Origin: Bradyrhizobium erythrophlei
GTDB lineage: Bacteria; Pseudomonadota; Alphaproteobacteria; Rhizobiales; Xanthobacteraceae
Assembly: GCF_900142985.1 (NCBI RefSeq)
Contig: NZ_LT670849.1
Coordinates: 4,604,501-4,668,500 of the forward strand
Direction: 5' to 3'
Length of the DNA stretch: 64,000 nucleotides
Notes under the pieces: generated by a model
The model's input: only the letters and a program-made list of their open reading frames with translations
What the model was told of the DNA's origin: nothing
The model's database searches: none
Translations under genes and position numbers: made by a program
Shown: positions 58,659 through 64,000 of the stretch, one piece after another
How positions within the stretch are numbered: the first letter of the stretch is position 1
Layout of the letters: each line of letters begins with the position of its first letter

Positions 58659-58877
58659 TTACCCGAAGCCAATCCGACTGTAGACTAGGTACAGCACGCC
58701 TTGGAGGAGAAGGGCGGCGAAGAAATACTTCACGGTCTCGCCGCGCGCGTCGCGGAGTTCTCGATTGAGGTCCAGTTGCAAAGCGTTGCGAACACTTGGC
58801 GAGGCTGCCAGCCGCCGTCGGCTCCACGCTCTGTGCAGGAGGTGCCTGATCTCATATTCCTTTAGAGGCCTCTTCAC
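58659..58877 (-). CDS. Small protein with C-terminal membrane helix
   Basis: A 72-residue protein: charged N-terminus (MKRPLKEYEIRHLLHRAWSR, then NALQLDLNRELRDARGETVK) and hydrophobic end YFFAALLLQGVLYLVYSRIG. Tail-anchored layout. Confidence 0.55.
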   Translation of the reverse strand: MKRPLKEYEIRHLLHRAWSRRRLAASPSVRNALQLDLNRELRDARGETVKYFFAALLLQGVLYLVYSRIGFG

Positions 58878-59062
58878 TTTCCCTCCGCTTTCAGCCCCAG
58901 CTCGACCAGGCGATGCTGGCGCCCCTCATTTTGATCCATTCTTTGATGACCGACCATACTTCCGGGGGCAACATCAGCCAAGACATCCTGCGACGACGTC
59001 GGGAGGAAGATTGATGTGCGGCGGTGTAGTGGGTAATGGCTGGAAAACCACGAGCCGCCAGC

Positions 59063-59470
59063 CTATTGCTTGATGCAAAGAATGACCGTTTGCGGTGGAT
59101 CGCTTTGACCGGGTTTGGCATCGCAGCTCGCACCACTATCACCAAGCGTCCGTGGCGCCTGGCCCGGCTCACCGGATTTAGTGATGCAGGTTGCGCTTAT
59201 CATGACTTCGTTGGTGCCGCACATCGCTGGCTTTGAAATTCCGCCATCGGCCTCGGACCGTACGACGCGGAATGGTAAGGGCGGAGAAATACCATCTCGC
59301 CCGTCCTTTCCTGGCCGACCCTCAGGACCCTGGGGTCCCGGTGGACCAGCCTGTCCCATTTGACCCGGATCACCCTTATCGCCCTTGTCACCTTTATCGC
59401 CTTTCGCGCCACAGCCGCTTAGGGCCAAAGCAGAGATCAGAACCCAAACCCAAAGTGTCGCTTGTTTCAT
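59063..59470 (-). CDS. Collagen-like lipoprotein
   Basis: A 135-residue protein. Signal and lipobox: MKQATLWVWVLISALALSGC, lipidated on Cys20. Then about 13 Gly-X-Y triplets (GDKGDKGDPGQMGQAGPPGP and on), rich in Lys-Asp and Pro, predicted to form a collagen-type triple helix. A C-terminal domain of about 75 residues with several Cys follows (CGTNEVMISATCITKSGEPG). It is presumably a trimeric outer-membrane-anchored protein. A GGAAC-N17-GGTT promoter is 26 nt upstream. Confidence 0.75.
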   Translation of the reverse strand: MKQATLWVWVLISALALSGCGAKGDKGDKGDKGDPGQMGQAGPPGPQGPEGRPGKDGRDGISPPLPFRVVRSEADGGISKPAMCGTNEVMISATCITKSGEPGQAPRTLGDSGASCDAKPGQSDPPQTVILCIKQ

Positions 59471-59495
59471 GTTGGAACCCATAGAGACGATCGCT

Positions 59496-59521
59496 AACCC
59501 GCGATCGTCGGCTAAGGTTCC
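59496..59521 (-). promoter_or_regulatory. EcfG-type promoter of the collagen-like gene
   Basis: Minus strand GGAAC (59521-59517), 17-nt spacer, GGTT (59499-59496), 26 nt before ATG 59470. Confidence 0.5.
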
Positions 59522-59632
59522 CGCCGATAACGCGGCCTGTCCACGGCCGGCCGCGAGCTCCCATTAATAGGTCCGGCCGTGCCCGACGAACGGCGGGAAT
59601 GAACCATTCTGCTGTAAGCACGTATTCTTGGG

Positions 59633-59815
59633 ATGAGCGAGAAATCCAAATTCCACTCGAAAATGATCAAGGATGGTCGCTGGACCGTTGCCATAAATAC
59701 TGGACATGGCCCCGTCTCGCATGTCGGGAATTTTGCGACCGAGGAAGAGGCTAACCGCTGGATTGCAACCGAATCGCAGAACTGGCCCCAACCAGCGGCC
59801 AACCCCCGACGCTAA
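59633..59815 (+). CDS. Small conserved hypothetical protein
   Basis: A 60-residue protein (MSEKSKFHSKMIKDGRWTVA, then GPVSHVGNFATEEEANRWIA). The VGNFATEEEANRWIA end is nearly identical to the degenerate copy at 12320-12495. It ends convergently with the next gene, overlapping 4 nt. Confidence 0.65.
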   Translation: MSEKSKFHSKMIKDGRWTVAINTGHGPVSHVGNFATEEEANRWIATESQNWPQPAANPRR

Positions 59816-59967
59816 GGTCCTTCAATCAGCCTGCCTGGTGCCTTGCCTGTCCCGCCGCACGCGGGGCAGGGATGGAAAAGGATCTTGCGTCCCGGCTGGA
59901 CGGCACGCATCCGCGGCTCATTGCCGGTCCCGAAACACTCTTTGCAATCTTTGGTCTGGTCACTCAT
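59812..59967 (-). CDS. DnaJ-type zinc-finger mini-protein
   Basis: A 51-residue protein. GAGGAG precedes ATG 59967. MSDQTKDCKECFGTGNEPRM, then ILFHPCPACGGTGKAPGRL carries two CxxCxGTG-like motifs, as in the zinc region of DnaJ, without a J domain. Probably binds one zinc ion. Confidence 0.65.
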   Translation of the reverse strand: MSDQTKDCKECFGTGNEPRMRAVQPGRKILFHPCPACGGTGKAPGRLIEGP

Positions 59968-60110
59968 TTCGATCTCCTCGAATCGGGGTTATGCCTCGCG
60001 GCCGATCGAAGCCCGATGCGAATTGGCGAACAACGCACCCGGCGGGAGCGCGGGGCTTCGGTCCCGCGCTCACGGGCCCGCCAGCGCGAACTGGCAAGCT
60101 GCATATGTTG

Positions 60111-60135
60111 GGAACAACGTTCTGTCGTGACCGTT
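60111..60135 (+). promoter_or_regulatory. EcfG-type promoter (exact consensus)
   Basis: GGAAC (60111-60115), 16-nt spacer, CGTT (60132-60135), 25 nt before ATG 60160. Confidence 0.65.
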
Positions 60136-60159
60136 GGCGATAATTAGCAGGAGATCGTC

Positions 60160-60366
60160 ATGCCGAAAGAAAACGATTTAGAAGGTCCACAAGACCAAGG
60201 CGGCAAGCACGGCGGGCAGGCGGGAATGCCGAGCCACTCTCCTACGGCGGCCGATCAAGGCATTGCGCGCGACGAGCGCGGACAGGAACGGCCGCGAGAT
60301 AACGAGAGAGCGCAGCAAGTCAGTCGCAAAGACAAGGGGAACGACCTCCCGGGCCAGAGGCGTTAG
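60160..60366 (+). CDS. Small hydrophilic Gly/Gln/Arg-rich protein
   Basis: A 68-residue protein (MPKENDLEGPQDQGGKHGGQ, then RDERGQERPRDNERAQQVSR). CAGGAG precedes the ATG. There is no hydrophobic core and the sequence is disordered, like hydrophilin stress proteins. The exact EcfG consensus upstream supports stress control. Confidence 0.65.
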   Translation: MPKENDLEGPQDQGGKHGGQAGMPSHSPTAADQGIARDERGQERPRDNERAQQVSRKDKGNDLPGQRR

Positions 60367-60670
60367 CGAGGATAGCGCCTCGGCCCTAACCAAGGACTCA
60401 CCGGCGGGCTTCCTAGACTCGTGGAGGGGCTATTCGAGGGGCTTCGGTCCCGCGTTTTTATGACTGCATCCATGGCCACCGAGTGCTTTCGATGGACGCA
60501 AGCTGCCCGTGACATTGCACCAGAGTTACGTCGAGATTCTGGAATTGGCGCGTCGTTAAGAAGTGCCCATGCGGGCAGCTCCATGGGTTCCAGTCCGGCA
60601 GCCGTGATGCATTTCGGAACACAGAACCTCAAGTTGAATTTAGATTGGAAAGCAAAAACGGAGATCGACG
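60367..60670. other. No gene seen
   Basis: About 300 nt between the hydrophilic protein and the secreted protein. Open frames lack start signals and family character. Confidence 0.35.
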
Positions 60671-60922
60671 ATGAAGCCAATTCAGATTGCTGTTGCGGCG
60701 GCTTTCTTGGTAACCGGAGCTACGGCGCATGCACAACAAAGCAAGATGCCGGGCGGACCTGACGCAAAACAATGGGTCGGAGACCCCATGATCAAGGAGC
60801 CAACGGATGAGCAACTCAAGCGCTCGCCGGGACTTGCGAGGCACGACCGGGGGCCAACCAATGGACAGCTCGGCGGACAGCCAGGGGAGCCGCAGCGCGG
60901 CGGTAATTCCAATGGCGGATAA
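60671..60922 (+). CDS. Small secreted Pro/Gly-rich protein
   Basis: An 83-residue protein; GGAGA is upstream. Signal peptide MKPIQIAVAAAFLVTGATAH (cleaved after AHA), then a polar mature part (KQWVGDPMIKEPTDEQLKRS) and a Gly/Gln/Asn-rich end. Family unknown. Confidence 0.6.
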   Translation: MKPIQIAVAAAFLVTGATAHAQQSKMPGGPDAKQWVGDPMIKEPTDEQLKRSPGLARHDRGPTNGQLGGQPGEPQRGGNSNGG

Positions 60923-61034
60923 GCTAAACGTTGTCACTCAGCTCTCCGCTACTCTGTCAAACGCATGATGCGAGACAGCCATGGAAGGCCCCGCCGGACA
61001 GGCTGTGTGAGAACTGGGGCAAATCAGATAGAGA

Positions 61035-61063
61035 GGCCGCATCATTAATGATGCGGCCTTTTT
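61035..61063 (+). terminator. Perfect 24-nt palindrome terminator inside the IS
   Basis: GGCCGCATCATTAATGATGCGGCC is its own reverse complement and is followed by TTTTT, ending 1 nt before the transposase ATG. It should block read-through from the host side into the transposase. Confidence 0.75.
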
Positions 61064-61064
61064 C

Positions 61065-62477
61065 ATGCGCTACATTCGAGGTGGGGACCGTAACCAGGCG
61101 AGTTTTTTGCCGGCACGGATCGATGATTACGTTGCCGCTGATGCGGCGGTGCGGGTAATCGATGCCTTTGTTGAAGGTCTCGATATGTTCGGGCTCGGCT
61201 TGGTTCGAGCGACACCGGCGGCGACCGGGCGGCCCGGCTATGACCCGCGCGATCTTCTGAAGCTCTATATCTACGGGTACCTCAACGAGGTTCGTTCGAG
61301 CCGCAAGCTGGAACGCGAGTGCCGGCGCAATGTCGAACTGATGTGGCTGTTGGGGCGGCTTGCCCCCGACTTCAAAACAATTGCGGACTTTCGGCGGGAC
61401 AATGCAGCCGGGATCGTAGGGGCATGCCGGGCCTTCGTGCTGTTCTGCCGCGAGCAGGGACTATTTGCGGCCCGTCTGGTGGCCCTCGACGGTTCGAAGT
61501 TCCGGGCGGTGGCGAGCGCCAAGCGGATTATGGGCGAACGCAAGGTCGCCGAAGAGGCCGGCCGGATCGATCAACAGATCGCGGCTTATCTTGCCAACCT
61601 CGACAGCATCGATGCGGGCGAGCGGGCCGATAGCGATGCGGAACAAACGGCTGCGGCTCTCCAGGCTCTCAGGGCACGCCGCACCGACCTTGATGCTCTG
61701 GCGGCGCGACTTAAGGCGGAAGATCGGACTAGTCTTGTAGAAGGTGAGCTCGATGCGCGGCCGATGGGTAAAGGGGCAGGCTCCAAGCCTCCTTCCTACA
61801 ATGTCCAGACGGCGGTCGATGCTGCGACGGGGCTGATCGTCCACCATGAGGTTACAACCGAACCCACCGACAACCGGCTGCTCCATCCGATGGCCAAGGC
61901 GACGAAGGATGCGGTGGCGGCCGATACGCTCACGGTGGTGGCGGACGCTGGCTATTCGAACGGAGCAGACGCGGCAGCCTGCGAGAACGATGGCATCACG
62001 CCTTGTGTGCCAGCGAACCGGGCCGTCAACAATCAAGGCGACTTCTTCGACCGCACGGCCTTCATCTATGAGCCGCAAACCGACAGTTTTCGTTGTCCGG
62101 CGGGCCGAACACTGGTGCGCAAGCAAATCCTCACCAGAAAGCAGAGCGTCTTGTATATCGCCGACGATTGTTCGGGTTGCGCGCTCAAGCCGAGATGCAC
62201 CCGCGTCGAGCGCCGCTTCGTTCAAAGACACCTTTACGAGGACGCGCTTCAACGCATGAATGCCCGCGTCGAAGCCGATCCACACCTCATGCGGCAGCGG
62301 CGATGCGCGGCTGAACACCCGTTCGGAACCATCAAGCGGATGACGGCTGGCGGCAGGTTCCTCACCCGAGGCCTTACCAACGTCAAGACTGAAGCCGCCC
62401 TCAGCGTTCTTGTCTACAACATCATGCGGGTCATCAATCTCATCGGCTCGCAAAGCCTCAAGATTAGGCTCGCCTGA
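61065..62477 (+). CDS. IS1182-family transposase
   Basis: A 470-residue transposase. N-terminal FLPARIDDYVAADAAVRVID, then GYDPRDLLKLYIYGYLNEVR and SSRKLERECRRNVELMWLLG, is the IS1182 helical entry domain. The DDE core has VALDGSKFRAVASA, LTVVADAGYSNGADA and a C-terminal CAAEHPFGTIKRMTAGGRFL with the catalytic Glu. A Cys-rich CSGCALKPRC lies before the last block. The frame is intact, so the element may be active. Confidence 0.88.
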   Translation: MRYIRGGDRNQASFLPARIDDYVAADAAVRVIDAFVEGLDMFGLGLVRATPAATGRPGYDPRDLLKLYIYGYLNEVRSSRKLERECRRNVELMWLLGRLAPDFKTIADFRRDNAAGIVGACRAFVLFCREQGLFAARLVALDGSKFRAVASAKRIMGERKVAEEAGRIDQQIAAYLANLDSIDAGERADSDAEQTAAALQALRARRTDLDALAARLKAEDRTSLVEGELDARPMGKGAGSKPPSYNVQTAVDAATGLIVHHEVTTEPTDNRLLHPMAKATKDAVAADTLTVVADAGYSNGADAAACENDGITPCVPANRAVNNQGDFFDRTAFIYEPQTDSFRCPAGRTLVRKQILTRKQSVLYIADDCSGCALKPRCTRVERRFVQRHLYEDALQRMNARVEADPHLMRQRRCAAEHPFGTIKRMTAGGRFLTRGLTNVKTEAALSVLVYNIMRVINLIGSQSLKIRLA

Positions 62478-62591
62478 CCCTAAAAATTAAAAAAGAGGCC
62501 CCGGATCACCGCAGCCTCTCGTTTCCACACAGCCTGGTCAGGCCGGGCTTTTGCGTCGGATGCGGGACGGATTTCAACGATCCCGAACGGC

Positions 62592-62768
62592 CTATAACGT
62601 ATGTCCGTCCTCTGATCCGCGGCCGGTGCCGATCCACTTGTCGTCGGTCGTTGGTCCGAAGCCGGATTTGTCCCGGTCCGGCTTGACCGCAAAGCCCTGG
62701 CGGAAGGCATAGAAGATAAAGCCCACGATAAGGACGGCGCAAAAAAGTCCAAGAATCCAGTCGGGCAT
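62592..62768 (-). CDS. Small single-pass membrane protein (tandem copy 1)
   Basis: A 58-residue protein starting MPDWILGLFCAVLIVGFIFY, then AFRQGFAVKPDRDKSGFGPT. The membrane helix and FYAFRQG are shared with its neighbour at 62870-63049; tails differ. Start at ATG 62768 by comparison of the two copies. Confidence 0.65.
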   Translation of the reverse strand: MPDWILGLFCAVLIVGFIFYAFRQGFAVKPDRDKSGFGPTTDDKWIGTGRGSEDGHTL

Positions 62769-62869
62769 GATCTGATCCTTTGTGTGCCGCACGTCGTTAT
62801 TGCGACGAGGGGCGCTTAATTCAGTCGCCTCAAACCTCTCTTCGGTTCAAAAACGCCGAAGCGTCCATT

Positions 62870-63049
62870 TCAGAAGGAGTGGCCGCCGGCATCCGATCCT
62901 CCGCCATCAGATGAGTTCGGATAGTCGTTCTCGGTGCGCCCACCGTTGCTGGTTCGATCTGGTGCGATCTTCGTGCCCTGACGAAAGGCATAGAAGATGA
63001 AGCCAACGAGAAGAACAACGCAGACAGGTCCGAGAATCCAGTCGGGCAT
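62870..63049 (-). CDS. Small single-pass membrane protein (tandem copy 2)
   Basis: A 59-residue protein starting MPDWILGPVCVVLLVGFIFY, then AFRQGTKIAPDRTSNGGRTE, with a polar Ser/Gly/Asp-rich tail. A tandem duplicate of the previous gene: the first 27 residues are about 80 percent identical, the rest has diverged. Confidence 0.65.
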   Translation of the reverse strand: MPDWILGPVCVVLLVGFIFYAFRQGTKIAPDRTSNGGRTENDYPNSSDGGGSDAGGHSF

Positions 63050-63165
63050 GATCCAATCCGCAAAAGGGTGCAGGAAAACCAGCGATGCAACCATACGTCG
63101 CAAAACTTGACGCCTCTAGCCGGCAGCGATCACAATTTGCGGCAGATCTTATCGGCTTGTTGGCC

Positions 63166-64000
63166 TCAGACCTCGCGCCGGCTCAGGAAAGCCAGCCGCT
63201 CGAACAGATGCACATCCTGTTCGTTCTTGAGCAGCGCGCCATGCAGCGGCGGGATCAGTTTGCGCGGATCGCGCTCCCTCAGGCTCTCCGGCGTGATGTC
63301 TTCGTTCAGGAGCAGCTTCAGCCAGTCCAGAAGCTCCGAGGTCGACGGCTTCTTCTTGAGGCCCGGCACCTCGCGCACCTCGAAGAAAATGCGCAGCGCT
63401 TCTTCGACCAGGCGCTTCTTGATGCCGGGGAAATGCACGTCGACGATCCGGCCCATGGTGTCGGCGTCGGGGAACTTGATGTAGTGGAAGAAGCAGCGGC
63501 GCAGAAATGCGTCCGGCAGCTCCTTTTCGTTGTTCGACGTGATCATGATGATCGGGCGCTGCGCGGCCTTGATCGTCTCGCCAGTCTCGTAGACGTGGAA
63601 TTCCATGCGGTCGAGTTCGAGCAGCAGGTCGTTGGGGAATTCAATGTCGGCCTTGTCGATCTCGTCGATCAGAAGCACCGGCCGCTGCTCGCTGGCAAAG
63701 GCGTCCCACAACTTGCCGCGCTTGATGTAGTTCTTGATGTCGGACACGCGCGCATCGCCAAGCTGGCTGTCGCGCAGCCGCGATACCGCGTCGTATTCGT
63801 AGAGACCCTGCTGCGCCTTGGTGGTGGACTTGATGTGCCAGGTCAAAAGCGGGGCCTTCAGCGCCTTCGCAACTTCTTCCGCCAGCACCGTCTTGCCGGT
63901 GCCAGGCTCGCCCTTGATCAGGAGCGGCCGCTCGAGCACGATCGAGGCGTTGACCGCCACCTTGAGGTCTTCGGTGGCGACGTAGTCCTTGGTGCCAGTG
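63166..64000 (-). CDS. MoxR-family AAA ATPase (5' end outside the window)
   Basis: The frame is open to the right window edge (codons for DYVATEDLKVAVNASIVLER precede the core). Walker A is GEPGTGKT, Walker B VLLIDEIDKAD, and sensor 1 IIMITSNNEKELPD. MoxR ATPases act as chaperones that assemble or activate metalloenzymes or VWA-domain partners, which are usually encoded next to them; here the downstream side holds only small genes, so a partner may be upstream. Confidence 0.85.
   Translation of the reverse strand, partial: TGTKDYVATEDLKVAVNASIVLERPLLIKGEPGTGKTVLAEEVAKALKAPLLTWHIKSTTKAQQGLYEYDAVSRLRDSQLGDARVSDIKNYIKRGKLWDAFASEQRPVLLIDEIDKADIEFPNDLLLELDRMEFHVYETGETIKAAQRPIIMITSNNEKELPDAFLRRCFFHYIKFPDADTMGRIVDVHFPGIKKRLVEEALRIFFEVREVPGLKKKPSTSELLDWLKLLLNEDITPESLRERDPRKLIPPLHGALLKNEQDVHLFERLAFLSRREV

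Larger units (their letters stand above)
60999..62536 (+). mobile_element. IS1182-type insertion sequence
   Basis: A 1538-bp element with one transposase gene. Terminal inverted repeats: CAGGCTGTGTGAGAAC (left, 60999 on) and the complement of CAGGCTGTGTGGAAAC (right, ending 62536). No clear target duplication is visible at the edges. A perfect 24-nt palindromic terminator lies between the left repeat and the transposase start. Confidence 0.8.

Noticed and set aside
1..64000. CRISPR array, antiphage defence operon or biosynthetic gene cluster
   Set aside because: I saw no regularly spaced repeats, no cas genes, no restriction-modification or toxin-antitoxin pair, and no synthase modules. The recombinase module is the only mobile-island machinery apart from the IS elements.

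Overview
The window looks like a Bradyrhizobium-type (Nitrobacteraceae, Rhizobiales) chromosome segment. It is GC-rich and dense in very short genes of the kind found in that group. Recognisable families include DUF3606, DUF6894, DUF892, DUF2383, PRC-barrel and CsbD proteins, an AI-2E exporter, OpgGH glucan synthesis, and PHA-related proteins. The genus is my inference from family content; no rRNA or intact tRNA is present to confirm it.

Layout. 1-4.7 kb holds small genes and gene debris, including a ligD tail and fragments of genes whose fuller copies lie elsewhere in the window. 4.7-9.9 kb holds an overlapping operon (PAP2 phosphatase, cupin, two DUF3147-like membrane proteins), a DUF892 ferritin-like protein and an AI-2E family exporter. 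12.5-18.6 kb holds opgH and opgG (minus strand), divergent from a YfhO-like membrane protein. 18.9-25.5 kb holds small conserved genes, a transglutaminase and several broken genes. 25.5-34.2 kb is a healthier metabolic block: cysteine hydrolase, inorganic pyrophosphatase, YfcE-like phosphoesterase, MOSC protein, a CopG-like regulator with a PHB-depolymerase-type esterase, a PHA-system protein and an SbmA/YddA-like ABC exporter. 34-41.8 kb is again small secreted or membrane proteins plus remnants of NRAMP, HAD, cytochrome c and L,D-transpeptidase genes. 41.87-44.44 kb is an intact IS66 element with a perfect 8-bp target duplication. 44.5-55 kb carries tRNA-Lys and tRNA-Gln 3'-end fragments that look like attachment sites, together with a DUF3489-DUF2924-serine recombinase module. 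55-63 kb is small genes plus an IS1182-type element. A MoxR-type AAA ATPase runs off the right edge.

Two themes stand out. First, about a dozen of the small genes have a GGAAC-N16/17-NGTT element 20-47 nt before their start codon. This is the established promoter form of the alphaproteobacterial general stress sigma factor EcfG. The island therefore looks like a general-stress-response cluster, in which recognised stress families (DUF892, DUF3606, PRC-barrel, CsbD) share this signal with several undescribed secreted or membrane mini-proteins. Second, the island is decaying: at least sixteen genes carry visible frameshifts, in-frame stops, deletions or truncations, and several are partial copies of genes present elsewhere in the same window.

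All family names come from recognising sequence motifs by eye. No database search was run.
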